Assembly: GCF_001570565.1 (NCBI RefSeq)
Contig: NZ_BBXE01000031.1
Location: 105,968-169,967 of the forward strand
Length of the DNA: 64,000 nt
From: Herbidospora yilanensis
GTDB lineage: Bacteria; Actinomycetota; Actinomycetes; Streptosporangiales; Streptosporangiaceae
Direction: 5' to 3'
Shown here piece by piece: positions 24,511 to 34,072 of this stretch. The position numbers and the translations under genes were made by a program. The notes beneath the pieces were generated by a model. It ran no database searches and was not told where the DNA came from. It saw only the letters and a program-made list of their open reading frames with translations. The stretch's first letter is position 1, and every line of letters begins with the position of its first letter.

Positions 24511-25410
24511 ATGATGCTCACGCGGGACGACGTGACCGAGGCCGCTGCGGTGATCGGCGGGCGCGTCAGGCGCACGCCGGTCGTCGAGGCCGCCCCCGGT
24601 GTCTGGCTCAAGCTGGAGTGCCTCCAGCACTCGGGCTCGTTCAAGGTCAGGGGCGCCTTCCACCGGATGCTCGCCGCCGACCTCCCGGCGGCCGGGGTGA
24701 TCGCCGCCAGCGGCGGCAACCACGGGCTGGCGGTGGCCCACGCGGCGCGGGCGCTGGGCGTCCGGGCGGAGATCTTCGTCCCGGAGGTCTGCGCGGCCGT
24801 CAAGATCGCCGGGCTCCGCGCGCTCGGCGCCGAGGTCGTGGTGACCGGCGCCATCTACGCCGACGCCCTCGACGCCTCCCGCAAGCGCGCCGCCGAGACG
24901 GGCGCCCTGGAACTGCACGCCTACGACCAGCGCGAGGTCGTCGCCGGTCAGGGGACCCTGGCCCTGGAACTGGAGGAGCAGGTTCCGGGCCTGGACACGA
25001 TCGTGGTGGCGGCGGGCGGCGGCGGCCTGGCCGGGGGAGTGCGGGCGGCGTTCGGCGGCGAGGTCGTGGTGGTCGAACCCGAACTCATCCCGACGATCCA
25101 CGAGGCGCTGTCGGCGCGTGGGCCGGTGCGGGTGGACGTCTCGGGCGTGGGCGCCGACGCGCTGGGCGCCAGCACGGCCGGTCAGGTCGCGCTGGAGGTG
25201 CTCCAGGACCGGGTGACGAGCGTGCTGGTGACCGACGAGGCGATCGTCGAGGCCCGCCGGACCCTGTGGCGCGACCACCGGGTGGCCGCCGAACACGCGG
25301 GCGCGGCGGCCTACGCGGCGCTCCTGTCGGGCCGGTGGACGCCCCGGCCGGGGAGCGCGACGGCGATCGTGGTCTGCGGTTCGAACACCGACCCGGCGAC
25401 CCTGACCTGA
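24511..25410 (+). CDS. Threonine/serine dehydratase family protein
   Basis: 299-aa fold-type II PLP enzyme. PLP lysine in HSGSFKVRGAFHR, Asn loop in ASGGNHGLAVAHAARALG, the glycine loop VVAAGGGGLAGGV and the C-terminal VVCGSNTDP with a Ser for the pyridine nitrogen. It lacks an ACT regulatory domain, so it is not a full-length allosteric IlvA. It would deaminate Thr/Ser to 2-oxobutyrate/pyruvate; racemase activity is possible in this family. ATG 24511 (or 24514). Follows the trans-sulfuration enzyme in the same direction by 33 nt, a likely operon. Confidence 0.88.
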   Translation: MMLTRDDVTEAAAVIGGRVRRTPVVEAAPGVWLKLECLQHSGSFKVRGAFHRMLAADLPAAGVIAASGGNHGLAVAHAARALGVRAEIFVPEVCAAVKIAGLRALGAEVVVTGAIYADALDASRKRAAETGALELHAYDQREVVAGQGTLALELEEQVPGLDTIVVAAGGGGLAGGVRAAFGGEVVVVEPELIPTIHEALSARGPVRVDVSGVGADALGASTAGQVALEVLQDRVTSVLVTDEAIVEARRTLWRDHRVAAEHAGAAAYAALLSGRWTPRPGSATAIVVCGSNTDPATLT

Positions 25411-25527
25411 GGCCGGACCGTCGTCGCGGCGGTGGGGCCGCACGGCCGGTCGGCGCCGGTGACGGCGCGCGGGCCGGGCGGCGGGCGGTGCCCTGGTCGG
25501 CGGAGCCGTAACGGAGGAAGGGACCTC

Positions 25528-25571
25528 CCGGTCACCCCCGGCGGAGTCGGTGTCGCGACGGGGGTGACCGG
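25528..25571. terminator. Bidirectional hairpin between dehydratase gene and panB
   Basis: Perfect 13-bp inverted repeat CCGGTCACCCCCG / CGGGGGTGACCGG with an 18-nt loop in the gap between convergent genes; it can terminate both transcripts. Confidence 0.65.
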
Positions 25572-25576
25572 TGAGG

Positions 25577-26401
25577 TTAGCTGTAGCTGTGCTCCTTGGC
25601 CGGGAAGGCCCCGGAGCTCACCTCGTCGGCGAAGGCGCGGACCGCCCGGTCCATCTCGCCGTGGAGGTCGAAGTACTTCTTCACGAACTTCGCCGGGCGC
25701 TCGGTCAGGCCCATGAGGTCCTGCCAGACGAGGACCTGCGCGTCGGTGCCGGGGCCCGCGCCGATGCCGATCGTCGGGATCGACAGGGCGGCGGTCACGC
25801 GGTCGGCCAGGTCGGTCGGCACGCATTCGAGCACCAGCGAGAAGGCCCCGGCGTGTTCGAGCGCCTTGGCGTCGGCCATCAGTTCGTCGCCCGACTGGCC
25901 GCGCCCCTGGACGCGGTAGCCGCCGAACACGTTGACCGACTGGGGGGTCAGGCCCAGGTGGCCCATCACCGGGATGCCGGCCGACACCAGGGCCTCGACC
26001 TGGGGGAGGACCCGGTGGCCGCCTTCGAGCTTGACCGCGTGGGCGCCGGCCTCCTTCATGAAGCGGGCGGCGGTCTCCAGGGCCTGCGCGGGGCCGGCCT
26101 GGTAGGAGCCGAAGGGGAGGTCGGCGACGACGAGGGCGCGGGAGGAGCCCCGGACCACCGCCGCGGTGAGCGGGATGAGGTCGTCGACCGTGACCGGCAG
26201 GGTCGAGTCGTAGCCGTAGACGACCATCGCGGCCGAGTCGCCGACGAGCATGACCGGGATGCCGGCCTCGTCGAAGACGCGGGCGGTCATGGCGTCGTAG
26301 GCCGTCACCATCGGCCACTTCTCGCCGCTCGACTTCGCTGCCTGGATGTCGCGTACGGTCACCCGGCGGCCGGCGGCCCCACCGTAAAGTGCAGAGGACA
26401 T
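25577..26401 (-). CDS. panB: 3-methyl-2-oxobutanoate hydroxymethyltransferase (ketopantoate hydroxymethyltransferase)
   Basis: 274-aa TIM-barrel enzyme transferring a hydroxymethyl group from methylene-THF to 2-oxoisovalerate in pantothenate/CoA synthesis. Motifs: [38 protein letters not shown], metal Asp in [47 protein letters not shown], and [24 protein letters not shown] at 26401 has AGGAGG at 5 nt; the earlier in-frame ATG at 26467 is not supported. No other pan genes are adjacent. Confidence 0.96.
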   Translation of the reverse strand: MSSALYGGAAGRRVTVRDIQAAKSSGEKWPMVTAYDAMTARVFDEAGIPVMLVGDSAAMVVYGYDSTLPVTVDDLIPLTAAVVRGSSRALVVADLPFGSYQAGPAQALETAARFMKEAGAHAVKLEGGHRVLPQVEALVSAGIPVMGHLGLTPQSVNVFGGYRVQGRGQSGDELMADAKALEHAGAFSLVLECVPTDLADRVTAALSIPTIGIGAGPGTDAQVLVWQDLMGLTERPAKFVKKYFDLHGEMDRAVRAFADEVSSGAFPAKEHSYS

Positions 26402-26554
26402 GGCTACCTCCTGGTCTCGTGGCGCCCCTGTGGCGTCCCCGGACAGTCGCATCATCGCATGCGACATCCGGATAGAACACCCCGCCCACTACCCGTAATC
26501 CGGTTCTGTCAGAAGCCCGCCGCTTGGCACAATGCCATGCGGAGGTCGTAAGTA

Positions 26555-27757
26555 ATGAAAACGGCGGTTGAACCTTACCGGAGGCTCTTCAGGCTCCCGG
26601 GCATCCCCTCACTGGTGGCCCTCGGGCTGGTCACGCGCATCCCGGCGACCGCGACCGGGTTGACGATCACCCTGCACGTCGTCCAGACGCTGGGGCTCTC
26701 GTGGGCCCAGGCGGGCGTCGCGGGCACGGCCTCGACGGTCGGCATCGCGGTGGGGTCGCCCCTGCTCGGGCGGGTGGTCGACCGCCGCGGGGCCCGGGCG
26801 GTCGTGGCGGTGACGTCCGTCGTCCAGTTGGTGTTCTGGTTGACGGCGCCCTCGTTGCCCTATGAGGCGCTGGTGGGGGCGGCCTTCGTGGGCGGGCTGC
26901 TGATGTTGCCGGTCTTCGGGCTGATCCGGCAGTGCGTGGCGGCGATGGTGCCCAGGGATCAGCACCGGACGGGGTTCGCGCTCGACTCGATGTGCGTCGA
27001 GTTGTCGTACATGGTGGGGCCGGCGGTCGGCGCGGCGGCGGTGAGCACCCTGTCGAGCACGGTGGCCATGCGGGCGGTCGGCATCGGTTTCGCGCTGGCC
27101 GGGCTGGGGTTCTTCCTGCTGAACCCGCCGACCCGGTCGGCCGAGGAACTGGCCGAGGGGCCGCACCGGAAGGTGCCGACGCGGCGCTGGCTGAACGTGC
27201 GGGTGCTGACGATCTTCGGGGTGACCTCCGCGCTGACCTTCGTGCTGACCGCGACCGACCTGGCCATCGTGGCCACCCTGGAGAAGGCCGGGGACGCCGC
27301 CTGGATCGGGCTGGTCATCGGCCTCTGGTGCTTCGCCTCGCTCGTCGGGGGGTTCGTGTACGGCGTGTTGCCGCGCGGGTTCTCCCCGCTGGTCATGATC
27401 GGCGGCCTGTGCGCGCTGACCATCCCGGTCGGGCTGGTCGGCGGCGGCTGGTGGTGGCTGATCCCGGCGCTGATCCCCGGGGGCCTGCTCTGCGCGCCGT
27501 CGTTGTCGACGACGGTCGACTACGTCAGCAAGTCGGTCCCGGCCGCCGCGCGCGGGGAATCGATGGGCCTGCACGGGACGTTCCTCACCATCGGCGTCTC
27601 CTCGGCCGGTCCGGCGGCCGGTCTGATCATCGACACGTGGGGGCCGAGCTGGGCGTTCGCCGGAGCGGGGGCCATCGGGCTGGTGCTGGTGCTGGTCGCG
27701 GTGCCGTTCTGGCGGATGCCGGTGAAGACGGCGGAACCCGTTCAGGTGCCCGCCTAG
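26555..27757 (+). CDS. MFS transporter
   Basis: 400-aa, about 12 transmembrane helices. Between helices 2 and 3 is the MFS signature GRVVDRRGARAVV; a cytosolic central loop LNPPTRSAEELAEGPHRKVP splits the two halves. Resembles DHA1-type small-molecule efflux carriers, but no substrate can be assigned. ATG at 26555 has GGAGG 9 nt upstream. Divergent from panB; lies 90 nt upstream of the TetR-regulated DHA2 exporter, separated by an operator, so it is probably transcribed separately. Confidence 0.85.
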   Translation: MKTAVEPYRRLFRLPGIPSLVALGLVTRIPATATGLTITLHVVQTLGLSWAQAGVAGTASTVGIAVGSPLLGRVVDRRGARAVVAVTSVVQLVFWLTAPSLPYEALVGAAFVGGLLMLPVFGLIRQCVAAMVPRDQHRTGFALDSMCVELSYMVGPAVGAAAVSTLSSTVAMRAVGIGFALAGLGFFLLNPPTRSAEELAEGPHRKVPTRRWLNVRVLTIFGVTSALTFVLTATDLAIVATLEKAGDAAWIGLVIGLWCFASLVGGFVYGVLPRGFSPLVMIGGLCALTIPVGLVGGGWWWLIPALIPGGLLCAPSLSTTVDYVSKSVPAAARGESMGLHGTFLTIGVSSAGPAAGLIIDTWGPSWAFAGAGAIGLVLVLVAVPFWRMPVKTAEPVQVPA

Positions 27758-27801
27758 TTTTCGAAACGCGACCGTTGCGTATCGTTATTCGACGGGTGTA
27801 C

Positions 27802-27832
27802 CTTTCGATACGAAACGACATCGTATCGAAAG
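27802..27832. promoter_or_regulatory. TetR-type operator upstream of DHA2 exporter
   Basis: Perfect 12-bp inverted repeat CTTTCGATACGA / TCGTATCGAAAG with 7-nt spacer, ending 15 nt before the exporter GTG. A weak promoter TTGCGT-N18-TACCTT ends at 27804, so the operator would overlap the start of transcription. The TetR gene is last in the same unit, pointing to autoregulated repression. Confidence 0.75.
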
Positions 27833-27847
27833 TTATCGGGGGCATCC

Positions 27848-29404
27848 GTGGATGCACACTCGGGACACCCGCGCCGCTGGCAGATCCTCGGCGTGATGGT
27901 GTTCTCGCTGCTCGCGGTGGTGCTCGACCAGACGATCCTGAACGTGGCGATCAAGACGATCGCCGATCCCGTTCACGGTCTGGGCGCCACTCAGAGCGAG
28001 CTCGAATGGGCCATGAACTCCTACACCCTGGCGTTCGCCGGCCTGCTGTTCACCTTCGGCGTGCTCGGCGACCGGCTCGGCCGCAAGCGCATGCTGATGG
28101 CGGGCATGGCGCTGTTCCTGCTGGCCTCGGTGGCCAGCGGCTACGCGCAGGACCCCAACCAGCTCATCGCCGCCAGGGCCCTCATGGGCATCGGGGGAGC
28201 GGCGATCATGCCGGCCACCCTGGCGATCATCTCCAACGTCTTCCCCTTCCACGAGCGCGGCCGGGCCATCGGCATCTGGGCGGCCGGGGTCGGCATCGCC
28301 GTCGCCATCGGCCCCATCACCGGCGGTCTGCTCCTGGAGCACTTCTGGTGGGGCTCGGTCTTCCTGGTCAACGTGCCGATCGTGCTGATCGGGCTGGTAC
28401 TCAACGCCGTCCTGGTGCCCGATTCCAAGGACCCGCACAAGGCGAAGCTCGACCCGATCGGCGTCGTCCTGTCGATCCTCGGCCTGATCTCGCTCGTCTA
28501 CGGCATCGTCCGGATCAGCGACCTCGGCACCGTCGCCGACGTGACCGTCATCGTGCCGGTCGCGGTCGGCGTGGCGATCCTCGCGGGGTTCGTCTGGTAC
28601 GAGTACCGCACCGACCACCCCGCCTTCGACGTCCGCCACTTCCGCAACCCGGCCTTCTCCACCGCGATCACCACGGTCGGCCTGACCTTCTTCTCGGCCA
28701 TCGGCGTGATGTTCTTCATGGCCTTCTACTGGCAGATCGTGCGCGGCTACTCCCCGCTGCAGTCGGGCGCGCTCGTGCTGCCGTTCGCCGCCGGCCAGCT
28801 CCTGTTCTCCCCCCGCAGCGCCGCCATGGTCGAGCATTACGGCGCCAGGCTCGTCGGCACCATCGCGATGGGCGTGATCACGGTGGTGCTGGGCGCCTAC
28901 GTCTTCGTCGGCGTCGACACCCCGATCTGGATCCTGCTCGTGCTGGGCTTCGTCCAGGGCGGCGCGATGGCCAACATCCTGCCGCCCGCGACGACGGCCA
29001 TCATGAACGCGCTGCCGCGCGAGAAGGCCGGCGTCGGCTCCTCGATGAGCAACGTGTTCCGCCAGGTCGGCTCGTGCCTCGGCATCGCGGTCCTGGGCGC
29101 GATCCTGTCGGCCAGCTACCGCAGTGACATGGAGGGCGTGGCCGCCGCGCTGCCCGGCGACGTGGGCCACGTGGCCCAGGAGTCGATCGCCGGCGCGGCC
29201 GGGGTCGCCTCGGCCCTCGGCCCGCAGGGGACCTCGCTGCTGCACGCCGCCAACGAGGCGTTCGTCACGGGCGTCCACTGGGCGTCGGGCGGGGCCGCGC
29301 TGATGACCCTGATCGGCGTCTTCGTGGTGGCCCGCTGGATGCCCGGGAAGTCGGCGCCCACGGTCGTCCCCGACCTGGTGAAAGCCGAAAGCGCCGTAGG
29401 ATAG
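27848..29404 (+). CDS. DHA2 family MFS drug efflux transporter
   Basis: 518 aa, 14 predicted transmembrane helices as in EmrB/QacA proteins. Motif A GDRLGRKRMLM after helix 2, motif C region GVGIAVAIGPITGGLLLEHF in helix 5, D1-type motif LDQTILNVAI in helix 1 with the Asp. It should export hydrophobic or cationic drugs by proton antiport. GTG start with GGGGG at 5 nt. The TetR regulator follows 9 nt after the stop, so the pair is an operon with a palindromic operator in front. Confidence 0.92.
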   Translation: MDAHSGHPRRWQILGVMVFSLLAVVLDQTILNVAIKTIADPVHGLGATQSELEWAMNSYTLAFAGLLFTFGVLGDRLGRKRMLMAGMALFLLASVASGYAQDPNQLIAARALMGIGGAAIMPATLAIISNVFPFHERGRAIGIWAAGVGIAVAIGPITGGLLLEHFWWGSVFLVNVPIVLIGLVLNAVLVPDSKDPHKAKLDPIGVVLSILGLISLVYGIVRISDLGTVADVTVIVPVAVGVAILAGFVWYEYRTDHPAFDVRHFRNPAFSTAITTVGLTFFSAIGVMFFMAFYWQIVRGYSPLQSGALVLPFAAGQLLFSPRSAAMVEHYGARLVGTIAMGVITVVLGAYVFVGVDTPIWILLVLGFVQGGAMANILPPATTAIMNALPREKAGVGSSMSNVFRQVGSCLGIAVLGAILSASYRSDMEGVAAALPGDVGHVAQESIAGAAGVASALGPQGTSLLHAANEAFVTGVHWASGGAALMTLIGVFVVARWMPGKSAPTVVPDLVKAESAVG

Positions 29405-29413
29405 AAGACTGCC

Positions 29414-30016
29414 ATGACGACCATTCAGGAATCCGCGGGGCGGGGCCGTCCCCGCAGCGAGCGCGCCGAGAAGGCGATCGTCGACGCCACCCTCGACATG
29501 ATCGGCGAGGGCGTCACGGTGTCGGAGTTGTCGATCGAGGCGGTCGCGAACCGCGCCGGGGTCGGCAAGACGACGATCTACCGGCGCTGGGCGAACAAGG
29601 AAGACCTGGTGGTCGACTCACTGGCCACGCTCCGGCTCCCCATGCCGGAGCCCGGCGGCACCGACGTGCGGGCCGACCTCATCGAGTTCCTCAAGGTCAT
29701 GCGGTCGGAGTCGGGCGAGTTGCGGAACCGGTGCATCACCAACATCGCGCTCAACGAGGCCGACCGCTACCCCGACCTCTACCGCCGGTTCCGCGAACTC
29801 GTCATCGAGCCGCGCCGCGAGGCCTTCCGGCAGGTCCTGCGGCGCGGCATGGCGACGGGTGAGCTGCGCCCCGACCTCGACGTCGAGGTCGCGATGTCGA
29901 TGCTGGTCGGCGCGATGCTCTTCCACACGAAGATGTCGGGCCCGGCCTACCCGGTGCCCGGCGACCTCCCCGAGCGGCTGGTCGACGAGGCGCTGCGCGG
30001 CTTCCGCGCCTCCTAG
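29414..30016 (+). CDS. TetR/AcrR family transcriptional regulator
   Basis: 200 aa. The N-terminal HTH is at ~18-65 (AIVDATLDMIGEGVTVSELS, IEAVANRAGVGKTTIYRRWA, NKEDLVVDSL); the C-terminal helical ligand domain (~85-195) resembles the TetR_C_11/AcrR group. Likely repressor of the upstream DHA2 exporter through the 27802-27832 operator and thereby of itself. Ligand is probably an exporter substrate. Confidence 0.93.
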   Translation: MTTIQESAGRGRPRSERAEKAIVDATLDMIGEGVTVSELSIEAVANRAGVGKTTIYRRWANKEDLVVDSLATLRLPMPEPGGTDVRADLIEFLKVMRSESGELRNRCITNIALNEADRYPDLYRRFRELVIEPRREAFRQVLRRGMATGELRPDLDVEVAMSMLVGAMLFHTKMSGPAYPVPGDLPERLVDEALRGFRAS

Positions 30017-30104
30017 CGCGCCGTCCTTGATCGGGTCGAGCGCGACAGGCGGCACGTCCGCGGCCGCGACGTGAGCCGCGTCACGCGCACCGCGCCGGCG
30101 AGAA

Positions 30105-30989
30105 TCACACCTGCGCCCCGGGGTCCGGCGCCGAATACGGCTGGAGCGACTGAGTGCCGAGGACGACGGCGAGGGCCAGGCGGTCGGCGTCCTCGGTGCC
30201 GGGCTCGGCGGTGTAGACGGTGATGCGCAGATCGTCCCGGGCGACGAACAACGTGTCGCAGTCGAGGGTGATCGGGCCGACCGCCGGATGGTCGACGGTC
30301 TTCCGCCGGGACGTGTCGGTCGGGGCCGGGAGCGCCTCGGCGTCCCAGAGTCCGGCGAAACGCGGGCTGCCGGAGGCCAGGTCGGCGATCAGGCGTCGCA
30401 GGGTGCGGTCGGCGGGGTAACGCGCGGCCGTCAGGCGCAGGTCGGCCACGAGCCGGGCTTCGTGCTCGGCCTGCTCCCGCGGGGTGTGCACGACCCGCGA
30501 GGGCAGGCGGGCGACGTTGCGCCACACGGCATTGCGTTCCAGACCGCGCCAGGTGGTCGTGTCGCCCATGAGCGCGTCGTAGGGCTCGTTGGCCAGCACG
30601 AGTGTCCACCCGGCGTCGTACACGACGACCGGGGTGTTCGACAGCCGGTCGAGCAGGCGCTGCACACTCGGGGTGACTCGCGACGGCACGACGTCCGGGC
30701 CGGGCGCGGCGTGCCCGGCCAGCCGGTAGAGCAGGTCGCGTTCGGTGTCGGACAGACGCAGCGCTCGGGCCAGCGACTCCACGACCTGCGCCGACGGCGC
30801 GGTCGCGCGCCCCTGCTCAAGGCGGGTCAGGTAGTCGGCCGAGATGCCGGCGAGCGCGGCCAGCTCCTCGCGGCGCAACCCGCCGGCCCGGCGTCGGCGG
30901 CCCGCCTGCAGACCGACGGCCGAGGGCGCCACCCGGTCGCGCCAGCGGCGCACCGTCGGGCCGAACTCCCACGCTTCCACGCTCTCCAT
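30105..30989 (-). CDS. XRE regulator with MmyB-like ligand-binding domain
   Basis: 294 aa. HTH at ~35-95 (RRAGGLRREELAALAGISAD, YLTRLEQGRATAPSAQVVES) followed by a PAS-like MmyB ligand domain (~115-285: TPVVVYDAGWTLVLANEPYD, ALMGD, RDDLRITVYTAEPGTEDADR, LALAVVLG). MmyB-type regulators bind fatty-acid-like ligands in the crystal structures known. ATG at 30989. Divergent from an SDR gene 93 nt away, its likely target as these proteins very often sit beside a dehydrogenase they control. Confidence 0.9.
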   Translation of the reverse strand: MESVEAWEFGPTVRRWRDRVAPSAVGLQAGRRRRAGGLRREELAALAGISADYLTRLEQGRATAPSAQVVESLARALRLSDTERDLLYRLAGHAAPGPDVVPSRVTPSVQRLLDRLSNTPVVVYDAGWTLVLANEPYDALMGDTTTWRGLERNAVWRNVARLPSRVVHTPREQAEHEARLVADLRLTAARYPADRTLRRLIADLASGSPRFAGLWDAEALPAPTDTSRRKTVDHPAVGPITLDCDTLFVARDDLRITVYTAEPGTEDADRLALAVVLGTQSLQPYSAPDPGAQV

Positions 30990-31082
30990 TCTGCGCCTGC
31001 CCGCACGCGTTGTCCTGGCCCTGCCAGTCCTACGAAAACCGGACGACTGGTTGCGGCCCGCCCGTTTCCGCAGGCTGGGGCC

Positions 31083-32024
31083 ATGACCGAACCCGGAACC
31101 GTGCTGATCACCGGCCCCACCCGCAACCTCGGCCGGCACGCCGTGCTGGCCATGGCCGACCGCCCGGACGGGCGGCGACCCGACCTGCTGCTGGTCGGCC
31201 GCGCCGGGCGGGACCTGACGGCGGTCGCCGACGAGGCCCGCGCGCGTGGCGCATCCGTCCACGAGATCGGCTGCGACCTGGCGCGCCTGGCCGACGTGCG
31301 GGCCGCCGCGGCCACCGTGCGGGCCCTGCTCGCCGCCGGCGCCGTACGGCCGCTGCGCGCGCTGGTCGCCAACGCCGGCGCCATGTCGGCCGACGTCCGG
31401 CGGGCCTCGCCCGACGGCTACGAGACGACCTTCGCCGTCAACTACCTCGCCCATGCCCAGCTCGTCGGCGACCTGCTCGGTTCGTTCACCGCCCCGGCGC
31501 GGGTCGTGCTGCTCGGCTCGAACACCTATCACGCCAATTTCTGGCGCCGGCTGCTGGGCGTGGCCGAGGCCAGGTGGGCCGATCCCGTCGAGCTCGCCCG
31601 CCCGGCCACCGGTGAGCGGGCCCCGGGCCTGGCCGCGTCCGGCCTCGCCTACTCCAACGCCAAGCTGGCGATCCTCTACTACGCCCATGAGCTGCAGCGC
31701 CGCGCCGGCGCCGGGATCAACGTGTCGGTGTTCGAACCGGGCTGGATGCCCGGCACCGCGCTGGGCCGCGGCGCCCCCAAGGCGGTTCAGGCGATGAGCC
31801 GCGCCCTGGGCCGGGTACCCGGCGTGTCGACGCCGCGCCGCTCGGGACCGCTGCTGGCCGCGATGGCCCTGGACGACACGTGGGCGCACCTGCGCGGGGG
31901 CGCGTTCGTGGTGAAGACCCGGCCGACCGAGGTGCGGCCGGTCGCCCACGACCGCGCCCGGGAGCGGCGCCTGTGGGAGGCCACCACCGAGTTGCTGGAA
32001 CGCGCGGGCGCGTCCGGGGCCTAA
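31083..32024 (+). CDS. SDR family oxidoreductase
   Basis: 313-aa short-chain dehydrogenase: cofactor loop LITGPTRNLGRHAV (TGxxxxxG), LVANAGAMSA (NAG), catalytic Ser in VLLGSNTYH and YxxxK in LAYSNAKLAI. The C-terminal ~70 residues are longer than in classical SDRs and resemble the retinol-dehydrogenase-like group. Substrate unknown. ATG at 31083; divergent from the MmyB-type regulator; its stop overlaps the convergent rhamnose gene by 4 nt. Confidence 0.9.
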   Translation: MTEPGTVLITGPTRNLGRHAVLAMADRPDGRRPDLLLVGRAGRDLTAVADEARARGASVHEIGCDLARLADVRAAAATVRALLAAGAVRPLRALVANAGAMSADVRRASPDGYETTFAVNYLAHAQLVGDLLGSFTAPARVVLLGSNTYHANFWRRLLGVAEARWADPVELARPATGERAPGLAASGLAYSNAKLAILYYAHELQRRAGAGINVSVFEPGWMPGTALGRGAPKAVQAMSRALGRVPGVSTPRRSGPLLAAMALDDTWAHLRGGAFVVKTRPTEVRPVAHDRARERRLWEATTELLERAGASGA

Positions 32025-34066
32025 CGGAGGAAGGCCGCCGCCACGCCCGCGTCGACCGGAATGTGGAGGCCGGTGGTGTGGGACAGGTCGCCGCCGGTCA
32101 GGGCGAACACCGCGTTGGCGACGTGTCCCGGCAGCACCTCGCGCTTGAGCAGGGTGCGCTGGGCGTAGAACTCGCCGAGCCTGTCCTCCGGCACGCCGTA
32201 GACGGCGGCGCGGTTCGCGCCCCAGCCCGAGGCGAAGATGCCCGAGCCGCGCACGACTCCGTCGGGGTTGACGCCGTTGACCCGGATGCCGTGGCCGCCG
32301 AGCTCGGCGGCCAGCAGGCGGACCTGGTGGGCCTGGTCGGCCTTGGCCGCGCTGTAGGCGATGTTGTTCGGCCCGGCGAAGACGGAGTTCTTGGACGAGA
32401 TGTAGACGATGTCGCCGCCCAGGTTCTGGCCGATCATGACGCGGGCCGCCTCGCGCGAGACCAGGAACGAACCGCGTGCCATCACGTCGTGCTGGAGATC
32501 CCAGTCGGCGACCGTGGTCTCCAGGAGCGGCTTGGACAACGACAGGCCGGCGTTGTTGACGACCAGGTCGACCCCGCCGAAGGCGAGGACGGCGGCGGTC
32601 AGCCCGGCGCGGATGTCCTCCTCGCTGGTCACGTCGGCTTCGACGGCGACCGCGACGTCGGAGGCGCGTAGCGCGTTCGCGCCGAGTTCGGCGGCGACCT
32701 TGCGGGCGGCGTCCAGGTCGCGGTCGGCGACGACGACGCAGGCGCCCTCGGCGGCCAGGCGGCGGGCGGTGGCCGCGCCGATGCCGGAGCCGCCGCCGGT
32801 CACGAAGGCGATCCGGGTGGCCAGCGGCTTCGGCTTGGGCAGGCGCTGGAGCTTGGCCTCCTCCAGCGACCAGTATTCGATGCGGAACTTCTCCGCCTCG
32901 CTGATCGGCGCGTAGCGCGACACCGACTCGGCGCCCCGCATGACGTTGATCGCGTTGACGTAGAACTCGCCGGCCACCCGCGCGGTCTGCTTGTTCGGGC
33001 CGAAGGAGAACATGCCGACGCCCGGCACCAGGACGATCGCCGGGTCGGCGCCGCGCATCGCGGGGGAGCCCGCGACGGCGTTGCGGTCGTAGTAGGCGGC
33101 GTAGTCGGCGCGGTACCGGGCGTGGAGCTCACGGAGACGATCGGCCACGACGTCCAGCGGAGCGTCGGCGGGCAGGTCCACGACGAGCGGGGAGACCTTG
33201 GTCCGCAGGAAGTGGTCGGGGCACGAGGTGCCCAGGGCGGCCAGGCGCGGGTGTTCGGCGCGGGAGACGAAGTCGAGCACGACCTCGCTGTCGGTGTAGT
33301 GGCCGACCTGCGGCTTGTCCGTCGAGGCCAGGCCGCGGATCAGCGGGAACAGTTCGGCCGCGCGGGCGTGGCGCCGCTCTGCGGGCAGGGGCTCGTGGCC
33401 GGGGACGACGGGACCGAAGGGTTCGGGCCTGCCGTGCGTGGCGAGGTAGGTCTCGGCCACGCGGATGATCTCCAGCGAGTTCTCCCGGCACCGCTCGGAG
33501 GTGTCGCCCCAGGCGGTGATGCCGTGGCCGCCGAGGATGACCCCGATCGCCTGCGGGTTGGCGGCCTTGATGGCGGAGATGTCGAGGCCGAGCTGGAAGC
33601 CGGGGCGCCGCCAGGGCACCCACGCGACCCGATCGCCGAAGATCTTCCGGGTCAGTTCCTCGCCGTCGACGGCGGTGGCGATCGCGATGCCGCTGTCGGG
33701 GTGCAGGTGGTCGACGTGGGCGGCGTCGACCAGGCCGTGCATGGCCGTGTCGATGGACGGGGCCGCGCCGCCCTTGCCGTGGGTGCAGAAGTCGATGGCC
33801 TCGACCATTTCGTCTTCGTGATCGGCGCCCGGATAGACCTTGGTCAGGGCGCGCAGGCGGTCGAGCCTGAGCACGGCCAGCCCGGTCGCGGTGAGGGTGC
33901 CGAGGTCTCCGCCCGAACCCTTCACCCACATCAGGTCGACCGGTTCGCCGGTGACGGGGTCGGTCTGGCTGCCCTTGGCGGAGGCGTTGCCTCCGGCGTA
34001 GTTGGTGTTGCGCGGGTCCGCGCCCAGTTCGTGGCAGCGGTTCAGCAGGTCGTCGACGACGCTCAT
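32021..34066 (-). CDS. rhaD: Bifunctional rhamnulose-1-phosphate aldolase / L-lactaldehyde dehydrogenase
   Basis: 681 aa, two enzymes in one chain. Residues ~1-390 are a class II aldolase domain with zinc-binding HVDHLHPDSG and VILGGHGITAWG; it splits L-rhamnulose-1-P into DHAP and L-lactaldehyde. Residues ~415-681 are an SDR (TGGGSGIGAATA, VVNNAGLS, Ser in YISSKNS, YSAAKADQ) that oxidises L-lactaldehyde to lactate with NAD. This fusion (also called RhaE/RhaEW) is typical of actinobacteria and bacilli. Last gene of the rhamnose operon, 6 nt after rhaI. Confidence 0.95.
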   Translation of the reverse strand: MSVVDDLLNRCHELGADPRNTNYAGGNASAKGSQTDPVTGEPVDLMWVKGSGGDLGTLTATGLAVLRLDRLRALTKVYPGADHEDEMVEAIDFCTHGKGGAAPSIDTAMHGLVDAAHVDHLHPDSGIAIATAVDGEELTRKIFGDRVAWVPWRRPGFQLGLDISAIKAANPQAIGVILGGHGITAWGDTSERCRENSLEIIRVAETYLATHGRPEPFGPVVPGHEPLPAERRHARAAELFPLIRGLASTDKPQVGHYTDSEVVLDFVSRAEHPRLAALGTSCPDHFLRTKVSPLVVDLPADAPLDVVADRLRELHARYRADYAAYYDRNAVAGSPAMRGADPAIVLVPGVGMFSFGPNKQTARVAGEFYVNAINVMRGAESVSRYAPISEAEKFRIEYWSLEEAKLQRLPKPKPLATRIAFVTGGGSGIGAATARRLAAEGACVVVADRDLDAARKVAAELGANALRASDVAVAVEADVTSEEDIRAGLTAAVLAFGGVDLVVNNAGLSLSKPLLETTVADWDLQHDVMARGSFLVSREAARVMIGQNLGGDIVYISSKNSVFAGPNNIAYSAAKADQAHQVRLLAAELGGHGIRVNGVNPDGVVRGSGIFASGWGANRAAVYGVPEDRLGEFYAQRTLLKREVLPGHVANAVFALTGGDLSHTTGLHIPVDAGVAAAFLR

Positions 34067-34072
34067 GGTGGT

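Noticed and set aside
23212..25443. Minus-strand ~743-codon frame across the trans-sulfuration enzyme and dehydratase genes
   Set aside because: Spans two real plus-strand genes and their gap with no family similarity.
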